Shown here: positions 27,227 to 35,362 of the stretch, one piece after another
Numbering within the stretch: position 1 is the first letter of the stretch
How the letters are laid out: every line of letters begins with the position of its first letter
DNA from: an uncultured Roseateles sp.
GTDB lineage: Bacteria > Pseudomonadota > Gammaproteobacteria > Burkholderiales > Burkholderiaceae_C
Length of the DNA: 62,611 bases
NCBI RefSeq assembly: GCF_945956965.1
Contig: NZ_CAMFJS010000029.1
Location: 1 to 62,611, forward strand
Direction: 5' to 3'
Position numbers and translations under genes: made by a program
The notes under the pieces: generated by a model
What the model was told of the DNA's origin: nothing
The model's input: the letters and a program-made list of their open reading frames with translations, nothing else
Database searches by the model: none

Positions 27227-28585
27227 TCAAGCCAGCTCAAGATAGCGCGCCAGCTCCCAATCCGTCACGCATTGATTGAAGCGCGCCACCTCAGACTGGC
27301 GGGTTTCAACAAAGTGATTCACAAACTCCGGCCCGAACAGCTCTTTGGCCAGGCTGGACTGACTCATTGCGGCCGTGGCCTCGGCCAGGGTGGCGGGCAG
27401 GCGCTGAACGCCTTCCGCGCCGTGATTGGCGCCGTTCACCGCCGGCTGCTCAAGCCCCAGCCGATGCTCAATGCCGTAAAGGCCAGAGGCCAATGCCGCT
27501 GCAATGGCGAGGTAGGGATTCGCATCGGCGCCGGCGCTGCGCGTTTCCAACCGCAGCGATGAAGCCGCGCCGGGGATCACCCGCAGCGAAGCATTGCGGT
27601 TATCGATCGCCCAGGTCGGCTTGACCGGCGCCAGGTTGTTGTCCACCAAGCGCTTGTAGCTGTTGATGAAAGGCGCGTACATGGGCAGCAGCTGCGGCAG
27701 GCCATGCAGCTGGCCGGCGATGAAGTAGCGCATGGTGTCGCTCATGCCTGCTGCGCCCTTGGCATCATGGAAGGCGTTGCGGCCATCGCGCCAAAGGCTT
27801 TGGTGCAGGTGTTGGCCGCAGCCGGGATAGTCCACCGAGAACTTGGCCATGAAGGTGTTCAAGAGCCCGTGGCGGCGGCCAATCTCGCGCACCGACTCCT
27901 TGAACAGCACCGCACGGTCGGCGGCCTGCAAGGCGTCGGTGTAGCGGATGGCCGCCTCAAAATTGCCGGGGCCGGCCTCGGTGTGCAAAGCCTCCATGGG
28001 CACATCCATGGCGTTCAGACTAGTGAACAAATCGCGCACAAAGCCCTGCTGGGCGTCGATGCGAAAAGGCGAGTAATTGGTGGCGCCATGGGTGGCGGTG
28101 ACCAGGTCGCGATAGCCCTTCTGGCGCACCGACGATTCGCTCTCAGCCAGCACAAACCACTCGAACTCCACCCCAACCTGGGCCGTGAAGCCCATGCGCT
28201 CAGCCTTCGCCAGCACCCGCTTGAGCACCTGGCGCGGGCAGATTGGCAGCGGTTGCCCGTCGGCCAGCACATGCTCACCCAGGATCAGCCAACGGCCATC
28301 ATCCCAGGGCAGCTGGCGGGCAGTGGTCGGGTCAAGCCGCAGGCCAATGTCGGGGAAGCCGGTGTGAAAGCCGGTGAAGCTGACGCGGTCATAAAGCCGG
28401 TCCTCGATGTCCCAGCCGAAAACCGCGCTGGCAATGGTGCCGCCGCCTTCCAACATGCTGGCCATCTTCTCGCCGCTGAGGTGTTTGCCCCGGCAAACGC
28501 CGTCGATGTCGGTGACGGCGAAACGCACATAGGGTTCTTTTTCCAACGCCGTCCGGGACAGCTTGTTCGCTGGCGCATCAGCCAT
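27227..28585 (-). CDS. Glutamine synthetase-like enzyme (gamma-glutamylamide ligase type)
   Basis: A predicted 452-residue member of the GlnA superfamily. The N-terminal FAVTDIDGVCRGKHLS and the ATP/glutamate site elements (VGVEFEWFVL, GNFEAAIRYTD, CGQHLHQSLW, NRNASLRV) are present. It lacks the adenylylation tyrosine motif LYxLPPEE of GlnA. Such paralogues (PuuA, GlnA3/GlnA4, IpuC) usually attach glutamate to polyamines or other amines. No puu genes are adjacent, so the amine substrate is not known. The minus-strand gene faces the HDOD gene. Confidence 0.88.
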   Translation of the reverse strand: MADAPANKLSRTALEKEPYVRFAVTDIDGVCRGKHLSGEKMASMLEGGGTIASAVFGWDIEDRLYDRVSFTGFHTGFPDIGLRLDPTTARQLPWDDGRWLILGEHVLADGQPLPICPRQVLKRVLAKAERMGFTAQVGVEFEWFVLAESESSVRQKGYRDLVTATHGATNYSPFRIDAQQGFVRDLFTSLNAMDVPMEALHTEAGPGNFEAAIRYTDALQAADRAVLFKESVREIGRRHGLLNTFMAKFSVDYPGCGQHLHQSLWRDGRNAFHDAKGAAGMSDTMRYFIAGQLHGLPQLLPMYAPFINSYKRLVDNNLAPVKPTWAIDNRNASLRVIPGAASSLRLETRSAGADANPYLAIAAALASGLYGIEHRLGLEQPAVNGANHGAEGVQRLPATLAEATAAMSQSSLAKELFGPEFVNHFVETRQSEVARFNQCVTDWELARYLELA

Positions 28586-29435
28586 GAATCATCTCCAAAA
28601 ATTGCCCCTCGCCAATGCGCCTCTTCAGCGGGGCAAAAGCAGCCGCGCTGCCCAGACCGGGGCGGCAGCGCGAAATTGCCCCATATTAAATTTGAAAGCG
28701 TGGGTGAGCTGCCCGTGTTTACCTTGCTCATTTGCATTCAGACCCTGTTTTTTTGAATCGCTTGAACCCAGCCCGCCGGGGGGATTGAGCATCAAGGTCG
28801 AAAGCCGCGTGTGCCAGGAAATTGGCGAAGATGACGCGCGCCTTGCGCGATTCGAGCGGCTTTTTTCTGCGCTTAGCAATCCGAGTCAAGCGATCGGCAT
28901 TTGGAAGCAATCTGTCAGTTCTGAGCATTCAGGCTCCACAGCAGATCCGCGTTAGGCAATACGTAGCGACATCGATGCCTGAATGTCGATCTGAGCCGCC
29001 CGCAGCTTGCGACGAGCTTCGCGCAGGTGGGCTTGGAATAAGTCGAGGATTTGCATTGATTGCTACACCCGATAAAAACCCGGCAATACACGCATCTTCA
29101 AGCTCTCATCCTCAACGCAGAGTTTTTGGCACGATGCAGACTCTTGGCCCTTTCCGCCGAAATTTGAACCCGGCGCGGCCCAACGGTCTATGTGCCAGCA
29201 ACAAAGCCATCACTCGGCGGGGAATATTTGCCCACCCCTATAGGCCTCTGGACATAACGTAGACTTCACACTGATTTTCTTTGGAGGGAAATCAGCTTTA
29301 CCCGATTCAGGACACCTTGATCCTGATGCTGAGTTCAGCAGCATGAGTCAGCGACGTATTGCGGCAAAGTTCGCGCAGAGAAACACAAAATAGCAGCCAG
29401 CATAGGCGACGAATATGGATGGAACGGGAGGATCA
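28586..29435. other. Long noncoding stretch at the left edge of an atypical region
   Basis: 850 nt without a convincing gene. GC is visibly lower than in the flanks. It contains one 34-codon minus-strand reading (28952-29056, MQILDLFQAHLREARRK...) that could be a gene relic. A 7-bp inverted repeat (CTGATTT / AAATCAG, 29271-29295) lies about 140 nt before the FAD oxidase gene. No transposase or integrase remnant was recognised. The promoter of the oxidase operon must be near its right end. Confidence 0.5.
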
Positions 29436-30884
29436 ATGGTTGACCAAGAGCGCCGAAAACTCTTATTGGGCTCATCGGCCTTAGCAATTGGGGCATCGCT
29501 GCCAACGTCGTCGATAGCTCAACAGCGTATTGTCATGAACGATGCGAGCGGCCTCTCGCCAACGTCGGTGTTTAGCCATCGCGTATTGAGGTCAGATGCT
29601 GATGAAAACATCATCGCTACATTGCGAGCCGAGTTGAAATCGGCGGCGAGTCAGAGGCGTCCCGTGGTCGTTGGGGGAGCCAGGCACTCGATGGGAGGAC
29701 AAAGTCTGGCACGCAATGGCGTGGCCATTACCTTTGCGGCACCGAAGTGTGTAGCGGATAAAACTGCACGCGTGTGTCGTGTTCAGGCCGGCACTCGCTG
29801 GCACGAGGTGATACAGACGCTGGACCCAATCCATGAGTCTCCTGCCGTCATGCAGTCGAATAGTGACTTCGCCGTCGCCTCGACCTTTTCGGTGGGTGCC
29901 CATGGATGGGCTGTTTCATATGGTCCCTTTGGATCGACTGTTCGCGCGATCCGACTGATGCTGGCAGACGGATCCATCGTGAACTGCTCCAGGACCGAGA
30001 ACGCCGAACTCTTCGGACTCGCGATGGGCGGCTATGGACTGGTGGGCATTCTTCTAGACCTCGAGCTCGAGATGATGCCGAACACCTTGATGCGGCCCGA
30101 GTACGAGCGAATGAGTGCGGATTCTTTGGCTGAACGTTTCATGACGAAGCTACGCGCCCCCTCGACAAAGATGATGTACGGGCGATTGAACGTCGCGCGC
30201 GGAGACTTCTTCACCGAGGCACTCCTCGTGAGCTATCGAGCCGAACCGACGCCGCCCGAAGGATTACCGCCGGTTACGCGACATGGTGCTTTGACGGGAT
30301 TAACCCGCTCGGTCTATCGCTCGCAAATCGGATCTGAATCAGCGAAGCGGGCACGATGGATCGCCGAAACACAGGGTGCGCCAAGGCTCGGTTCTGGCCT
30401 TGCAACACGCAATACGCTCTTGAACGAGCCCGTTGCCAATTTGGGCAGCTCGCCTGCAGGGCGCACAGACATCCTTCACGAGTACTTTGTGCCGCCAGCC
30501 CAATTCAATGCATTTCTTTCTGCTTGCCGGCAAATCATTCCCAAGGCCAAAGCCGAGTTCCTCAACGTGACGCTTCGCTATGTGGCGCAAGACCATACGA
30601 GCGTCTTGTCCTATGCGCCAACAGAACGTATCGCGGCGGTGATGTCCTTCTCGCAAGCCATGACACCCGAAGGCGAAGCGGACATGATGCTCTTAACCGA
30701 GGCATTGATCGAACGGGTTGCGGCCTTGGGCGGCAGTTACTACCTTCCTTATCGGCTGCATGCACGCGTCGATCAGTTTCAACGCATCTACACGGGTGCT
30801 GAGCGATTTGCGGAGCGCAAACGCCATTACGACCCCGGGCTGTTATTCCGCAACTCGCTGTGGGACAACTACCTTGCCGCCTGA
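29436..30884 (+). CDS. Tat-exported FAD-linked oxidase (aldonolactone oxidase-like)
   Basis: A predicted 482-residue flavoprotein of the VAO/PCMH superfamily. The N-terminus MVDQERRKLLLGSSALAIG has a twin-arginine signal pattern. The FAD-binding PP-loop is VVGGARHSMGGQSL, followed by TFSVGAHGWAVSYGPFG. The C-terminus YDPGLLFRNSLW matches D-arabinono-1,4-lactone/cytokinin-type oxidases. Export before or after FAD loading fits the Tat route. I start at 29436 because GGGAGG lies just upstream; an ATG at 29415 has none. It leads four overlapping or close genes in a region of atypical composition. The substrate is unknown. Confidence 0.82.
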   Translation: MVDQERRKLLLGSSALAIGASLPTSSIAQQRIVMNDASGLSPTSVFSHRVLRSDADENIIATLRAELKSAASQRRPVVVGGARHSMGGQSLARNGVAITFAAPKCVADKTARVCRVQAGTRWHEVIQTLDPIHESPAVMQSNSDFAVASTFSVGAHGWAVSYGPFGSTVRAIRLMLADGSIVNCSRTENAELFGLAMGGYGLVGILLDLELEMMPNTLMRPEYERMSADSLAERFMTKLRAPSTKMMYGRLNVARGDFFTEALLVSYRAEPTPPEGLPPVTRHGALTGLTRSVYRSQIGSESAKRARWIAETQGAPRLGSGLATRNTLLNEPVANLGSSPAGRTDILHEYFVPPAQFNAFLSACRQIIPKAKAEFLNVTLRYVAQDHTSVLSYAPTERIAAVMSFSQAMTPEGEADMMLLTEALIERVAALGGSYYLPYRLHARVDQFQRIYTGAERFAERKRHYDPGLLFRNSLWDNYLAA

Positions 30885-30894
30885 TCAAAAACGC

Positions 30895-31302
30895 ATGAAT
30901 AACATCCGCCTCTTCGCACTCGCGTATGCCCTCGCCCTCGGCTTGGTAACGACACTCAATTACATCCCTGGGCTCACCGACGCTGACGGGCGGGTCTTCG
31001 GCATTTTTGCGCTCGACGTGTATGACGACCTCTTGCATTTCGGCTCTGCTGCATGGGCAGGCATCGCGGCTTGGCTCTCTACGCGCGCCTGCATCGTCTA
31101 TTTCAAAGTCTTCGGCACGCTCTATCTGCTAGACGGGCTCTTGGGCTTAGCCACGGGCTCCGGCTATTTAGATCTGGCGATCTTGGTGTATGGGGTGCAA
31201 GCGCTGCCGCTTCAATTCAAGGTGCTTGCTAATTTCCCGCACATTGCCCTTGGAGGCTTCGCAGTTTTCATTGGATTCGTGCTGGCCCGCCGTGAAGCCT
31301 AA
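30895..31302 (+). CDS. Four-helix membrane protein, DUF4383-like
   Basis: A predicted 135-residue protein with four hydrophobic helices, including LFALAYALALGLVTTLNYIPG and a C-terminal IALGGFAVFIGFVLARR. The motif DDLLHFGSAAWAGIAAW with a membrane His and DLAILVYGVQALP gives a DUF4383-like appearance, but membership is uncertain. It begins 10 nt after the oxidase stop and overlaps the next gene by 11 nt. It may anchor or transfer electrons for the exported oxidase; that is inference from position. Confidence 0.7.
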   Translation: MNNIRLFALAYALALGLVTTLNYIPGLTDADGRVFGIFALDVYDDLLHFGSAAWAGIAAWLSTRACIVYFKVFGTLYLLDGLLGLATGSGYLDLAILVYGVQALPLQFKVLANFPHIALGGFAVFIGFVLARREA

Positions 31303-32365
31303 ATACCGGTTCATCCTGTTGGGCCTTGTGATCGGCCTTTTGGTCCTGCTGGCACCGGTCATGTGGGTTGAGACGAGTTGCATGGGGGACCGAGTCGACA
31401 GTGAAGCAACTTATCAGCCGATCTTGGCGCCGGAGCATCGCAGGCCAGAGACGAATACTTATGTCACTTATCCGGAGTGGTTGATCGTCCATGTGTACGA
31501 GGACTATGCGGCTGTAGCGCGCTCACAAGGGGAGGCAGCGTTCCCCTACTTTTCAAGCATCAACAGGTACTGGTCGAATCTTTGCGTGATGACCCGGCAT
31601 GCATCTGCACGCGGAGAAATCACAGGCGATTCGAAGGCCATGCTTTACACCATCGGCGTCAGTTTCTCCGTGGAGATGGCCGTGAAAGGCGCTTATGAGC
31701 GGACCATAGGATGGCTGACCGAAGCGATCAGCGGCAATGCAGTGACGCCTGAAGACCAATTCGCACGCTCCGTCGCCGACGACTACGCCGTTTTTCTTGT
31801 GCAAACGCCGTGGTATGCATATCCCTTCGGCGAGAAGTTGCAGGCATTCTGGACACAAGTCCCGTGGCGCGGAGGAAACCTCGTCCGCAAACTCGAGCGA
31901 CGACTCTCGTTCACTTTGGAGTTTGGCGTCAAGGCGCTCTACTCGAAGGCAATTCAAGCACTCGCTGGCATGGATCCAGCGCCGCTGCGGATTCGCAGCG
32001 TCATGCGAGGGCTAGCGCCGACCCATGAAAAACTGGATACCAGCGTAAAAATGATCGAAACGCTCACGGGCGGATTGCAGATCATCGAAACACCGCGCTA
32101 TCGCGAGTACACCCATATCCTTCGGCGTCTTGCGCTTGACGGTGCAGACATCGTCGAGATCGCGGGCAACGATGAGATATTTGTCACCCTACTTTTGCCG
32201 CCTGATGCGCCCAAGCTAGGTGGCCAATTGCTCATCACGGCACCATTGGCGGCGCGCCCGACGTGGCGGCGCAAGGGCCGGCTTTTGAAGATTGAAGACC
32301 TGGCTGCGCTTGTGCGTCAACTCAGCTCATTTGGCGGCGAGTTGGAGCATGTGTATGAGTACTAA
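31292..32365 (+). CDS. Membrane-anchored hypothetical protein of the oxidase operon
   Basis: A predicted 357-residue protein starting at a GTG that overlaps the previous gene by 11 nt. One N-terminal membrane helix (residues ~5-25, YRFILLGLVIGLLVLLAPVMW) is followed by a large soluble, probably periplasmic domain with ETNTYVTYPEWLIVHVYEDYAA, FPYFSSINRYW and YPFGEKLQAFW. I do not recognise the family. Aromatic residues are frequent in its first half. It overlaps the following 99-residue gene by 11 nt, consistent with a coupled operon. Confidence 0.7.
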   Translation: MKPKYRFILLGLVIGLLVLLAPVMWVETSCMGDRVDSEATYQPILAPEHRRPETNTYVTYPEWLIVHVYEDYAAVARSQGEAAFPYFSSINRYWSNLCVMTRHASARGEITGDSKAMLYTIGVSFSVEMAVKGAYERTIGWLTEAISGNAVTPEDQFARSVADDYAVFLVQTPWYAYPFGEKLQAFWTQVPWRGGNLVRKLERRLSFTLEFGVKALYSKAIQALAGMDPAPLRIRSVMRGLAPTHEKLDTSVKMIETLTGGLQIIETPRYREYTHILRRLALDGADIVEIAGNDEIFVTLLLPPDAPKLGGQLLITAPLAARPTWRRKGRLLKIEDLAALVRQLSSFGGELEHVYEY

Positions 32366-32654
32366 TCGCTCACGCCTCTTCGGGATTGGAATTCTTGTAC
32401 TTGTGATTTGGATAGCTGCGCTATCGACACTTGCTTTTAGATCTCAACCCGCTGAAGTAGTTATCGCCTGGGTACCGCCGGGTAGCTTAGCGAGATTGCT
32501 CGAGGCAACGCCTGTTTCCATCATTGCCGCGGGAACAAGCGGCTTTGTTGTCCTGCGAGGTGAATCGCCGGGGTTTGTCGCCGCCACCTACAGAAATGGC
32601 GCCTGGCTTGTGCTGCCAGCTCGAAGTAATGGCGGATGCTTGGCCAAGCTTTAA
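32355..32654 (+). CDS. Small single-helix protein, last gene of the oxidase operon
   Basis: A predicted 99-residue protein with one N-terminal membrane helix (RLFGIGILVLVIWIAALSTLAF) and a short extracytoplasmic domain containing VVIAWVPPGSLARLLEATP and GSFVVLRGES-like beta pattern. No family is recognised. Its ATG overlaps the stop of the upstream gene (11 nt). Codon use resembles the three preceding genes rather than the flanks. Confidence 0.6.
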   Translation: MSTNRSRLFGIGILVLVIWIAALSTLAFRSQPAEVVIAWVPPGSLARLLEATPVSIIAAGTSGFVVLRGESPGFVAATYRNGAWLVLPARSNGGCLAKL

Positions 32655-32932
32655 TCGACAGGGCATGCAGCTGCACAGAACAGGCGTCGGCGCGCGGTAA
32701 CATCTTTGGAGAACGGCCTAGTGCTGGACACAGAGCTCGACGATTCCGGTGCGCCGCCAGAAGCCTGCAACGCGCAGGCGAGAACGCTGACTCACTGATA
32801 GGCCAGGAGACCCCTTGAATGCATCGCTACGATGCAACTCGATGAGTTGCTGCTTGATCTGGCGATGCACATCGGCTTTTTGTGTCGAAAGACGATGCCG
32901 TTCTGACACGTCAATTCGAAATCCCACCGCCC

Positions 32933-33574
32933 ATGTCCCTGCGCTACCTCACCGTCCCCGTTACCGCCTTTGCGCAAAACTGCTCCATTGTTTGGTGCGA
33001 TGAAACGCGTGAGGCCGCCATCATTGACCCCGGGGGCGACCTGCCGCGCTTGTTGGAGGCCGTGCGCCAGCAAGACCTGACCCTCAAAGCGATCTGGCTG
33101 ACCCACGCCCATATCGACCATGCCGGCGGCACCGGTCAGCTGGCACGCGAATTGGGCTTGCCCATCATTGGCCCGCATCCGGGCGATCAGTTCTGGATCG
33201 ACGGCCTGGCCAAGCAGAGCCAGATGTTCGGCTTCCCCGCCGCCGAGCCTTTCACCCCAACGCGTTGGCTGGCCGATGGCGACAGCGTCAGCATCGGCCA
33301 ACAAACCCTGAACGTGCGCCACTGCCCCGGCCACACGCCCGGCCATGTGGTGTTCCACAGCGCGGCGATCAAGCGCGCCTTTGTCGGTGATGTGCTGTTC
33401 GCGGGCGGCGTGGGCCGCAGCGACTTTCCTGGCGGCGACCATGCCACCTTGATCAACTCGATCACGCAAAGGCTCTGGCCCATGGGCGACGACACGGTGT
33501 TCATCCCCGGCCACGGGCCGGAGAGTGATTTCGGCACTGAGCGCCGCAGCAACCCCTACGTCAGAGGCACTTGA
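32933..33574 (+). CDS. Metallo-beta-lactamase-fold hydrolase (glyoxalase II-like)
   Basis: A predicted 213-residue enzyme. The metal site is complete: THAHIDHAGG (HxHxDH) near residue 58, CPGHTPGHVVF for the third metal His, FVGDVLFAGGVGRSDFPGG for the bridging Asp and IPGHGPESDFGTE for the last His. The length matches YcbL-type proteins, which are small glyoxalase II relatives that cleave S-lactoylglutathione in some species. The exact thioester or other substrate is not established. It marks the return to typical chromosomal composition after the atypical operon. Confidence 0.92.
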   Translation: MSLRYLTVPVTAFAQNCSIVWCDETREAAIIDPGGDLPRLLEAVRQQDLTLKAIWLTHAHIDHAGGTGQLARELGLPIIGPHPGDQFWIDGLAKQSQMFGFPAAEPFTPTRWLADGDSVSIGQQTLNVRHCPGHTPGHVVFHSAAIKRAFVGDVLFAGGVGRSDFPGGDHATLINSITQRLWPMGDDTVFIPGHGPESDFGTERRSNPYVRGT

Positions 33575-33699
33575 GCCCGGAGCAGGCCTGAAAGTCAAAG
33601 CGCACGCAAATTTGATGGCATATTGGCAAAGCCCATACGGAATGCCTTGCCGCGGCGACGCGTGCGGGGGAATGACCGACCCAAGCCGCGCGATGCCCG

Positions 33700-34557
33700 A
33701 TGCCTGACACCTCTTCCCGCTCACCCGTCGAACTGCTGGGGCCTGCACCCATCGCGCCCATTTCGCCCATCGTGAGCATGGCGCCCATCGCAAGCAAGGC
33801 CGGCGCAACGCACGCCCAATTGCCAAGGCCACCCAGCCGCGTCCCCCACTATCTCCAGCAGGTTTACTGGTGGGCCTATGTTCACCCCCGGGCCGTGCGT
33901 TTTTTTGAGCGCGGCTGGCTGGTCAATGCCATCTTGTTTGGCAATTACACGCGTTTGCGCCAAGCGGCGATCGCCGCTATGGCCAAACCCGGCGAACCCG
34001 GCGAACCCGGAGAACCCGGCGAGGCGGGCGAGCAAGAAGGCCGCATCCCGGGCCGCAGCTTGCAAGTGGCATGCGTTTACGGCGATCTCACGCCTCGCCT
34101 GCACAAGGCCTTGGCGCCGGGGGCGCAGCTGGATGTGCTGGACATTTTGCCGGTGCAACTGGACAACCTCGCGAACAAACTGCCCCAGCTGGAGGGCGTG
34201 CATTTGCTGCCAGGCGACTCATCGGCCCTGCCCATGGCGGACGCCTGCTACGAGCAGGTGCTGATGTTCTTCCTGCTGCATGAGCAGCCCGAGGCGGTGC
34301 GTCGCGCCACGTTGGCGCAAGCCTTGCGCGTACTCAAGCCCGGCGGCAAGCTGGTCATCGTGGACTATCACCGGCCCGCCGCCTGGCACCCCTTGCGGCC
34401 CCTGATGCGCCTGGTTTTCAAATGGCTGGAGCCCTTCGCCATGGATTTGTGGCGGCATGAAGTGACAAGCTTTCTGCCAGCGCAAGACCCGCCACTCAAG
34501 GTCGAGCAGCAGCTGTACTTTGGCGGTCTGTATCAAAAGCTGGTGCTGAGGCGCTGA
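33700..34557 (+). CDS. rquA: Rhodoquinone biosynthesis protein RquA
   Basis: A predicted 285-residue methyltransferase-fold protein. Hallmarks of RquA are VYWWAYVHPRAVRFFER, WLVNAILFGNYTRLR, and ACVYGDLTPRL in place of the usual GxGxG SAM motif. Further hallmarks are MFFLLHEQPEAVRR, KPGGKLVIVDYHRP and EPFAMDLWRHE. RquA is known to be required for converting ubiquinone to rhodoquinone, the low-potential quinone used with fumarate reductase without oxygen. A low-complexity GEPGEPGEPGEAGE insertion lies at residues ~98-111, between the N-terminal part and the core. The first ~45 residues are Pro/Ser-rich; ATG 33778 is an alternative start. Confidence 0.88.
   Translation: MPDTSSRSPVELLGPAPIAPISPIVSMAPIASKAGATHAQLPRPPSRVPHYLQQVYWWAYVHPRAVRFFERGWLVNAILFGNYTRLRQAAIAAMAKPGEPGEPGEPGEAGEQEGRIPGRSLQVACVYGDLTPRLHKALAPGAQLDVLDILPVQLDNLANKLPQLEGVHLLPGDSSALPMADACYEQVLMFFLLHEQPEAVRRATLAQALRVLKPGGKLVIVDYHRPAAWHPLRPLMRLVFKWLEPFAMDLWRHEVTSFLPAQDPPLKVEQQLYFGGLYQKLVLRR
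33991..34032 (+). repeat. 9-nt tandem repeat inside rquA
   Basis: Three close copies of GGCGAACCC and degenerate continuations encode GEPGEPGEPGEAGE within RquA. The repeat keeps frame with any unit change, since the unit is a multiple of three. It could vary in copy number between strains. Confidence 0.8.
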
Positions 34558-34622
34558 GGCCTGACACGACGGCCCGGCCGCCAAGCATCAGGCCATTGCG
34601 CTGCGCCGACAATCGCGGCCTT

Positions 34623-35267
34623 ATGTCAGAACCTTCTGCAGAAAGCTCATTCGCCGCGCCTCGCCGCTCGGGCAGCCCCCTGCGCGCCCGGCTGCCCCGC
34701 ATTGCCCTGGCGCTCGCCTTGCTGGCACTGAGCCTGCCGCTGGCCTATCGCCTCTTCGGGCCGCGCGGCGTTGAGGTGCAGGTGCAACGCAAGATCTGGC
34801 GGCTGGAGATCGAGGTAGAGCGTCAGATTGCCGAGCTGGGCTCGGCCTGGTGTGACGAGCTGCCGGCCGGCGCCCAGATTCAAAGCCAACGCTTGCTGGC
34901 CGCAGCTGCCGATGCCGCCCCCGCCAGCCATGCCGCAGCGTCCGCCGGCGCGGCAGCCCTTCGCGCCCATTGCCGCTACACCTTGCCGACTTGGCGCACC
35001 CTGTGGCAAGCCTCGCGACAAGGCGTGGACCCGCAGCCACCACGCTGGCCAGAACCCGAGCTGACACAAGGCTCGCAGGAGCTGAGCCGCCAGCGCCTGG
35101 GTGCGCGCCATCAGATTTACGAGTTAGAACTGGTGGCCGGGAACGGCCAGCGCTGGGTCTGCCGCCAGTCGCTGGAGGACTGGCGTCGTATGCCGCAAGG
35201 CCGCAAATTCCGCCTGCTGGTGGACCGCCAAGGCAGCGCCAACTGCGCCAGCGTGCCCAGCAGCTGA
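34623..35267 (+). CDS. Single-helix membrane protein, unknown
   Basis: A predicted 214-residue protein. After ~28 polar residues, one hydrophobic helix (RLPRIALALALLALSLPLAYRLF) leads into a probably periplasmic domain with QRKIWRLEIEVERQI and four cysteines (AWCDEL, AHCRYTL, VCRQSL, NCASV), possibly two disulfides. No family is recognised. It lies between rquA and a transporter gene on the same strand; whether they are cotranscribed is not clear. Confidence 0.7.
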   Translation: MSEPSAESSFAAPRRSGSPLRARLPRIALALALLALSLPLAYRLFGPRGVEVQVQRKIWRLEIEVERQIAELGSAWCDELPAGAQIQSQRLLAAAADAAPASHAAASAGAAALRAHCRYTLPTWRTLWQASRQGVDPQPPRWPEPELTQGSQELSRQRLGARHQIYELELVAGNGQRWVCRQSLEDWRRMPQGRKFRLLVDRQGSANCASVPSS

Positions 35268-35362
35268 AGCGCTGCCGCGCCATTGAGTCAGCGCGCCGAA
35301 CAAAGAGCGGCGCGACCGATAAGATGCCGCAGCTTTCAAAAACCCACCGCTCACGCCTCGTC

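Noticed and set aside
28952-29056. A 34-codon minus-strand frame in the noncoding border of the island
   Set aside because: No ribosome site or homology that I can see; kept only as a possible relic in the region description.
29117-29135. TTGGCACGATGCAGAC resembles a sigma-54 promoter ahead of the FAD oxidase operon
   Set aside because: The -24 half is good, but the position 10 nt further carries AC instead of GC, and the element is ~300 nt from the start codon.
33672-33707. An 11-codon reading frame overlapping the rquA start, a possible leader peptide
   Set aside because: No regulatory codons or hairpin are associated with it, and short frames of this size occur by chance.
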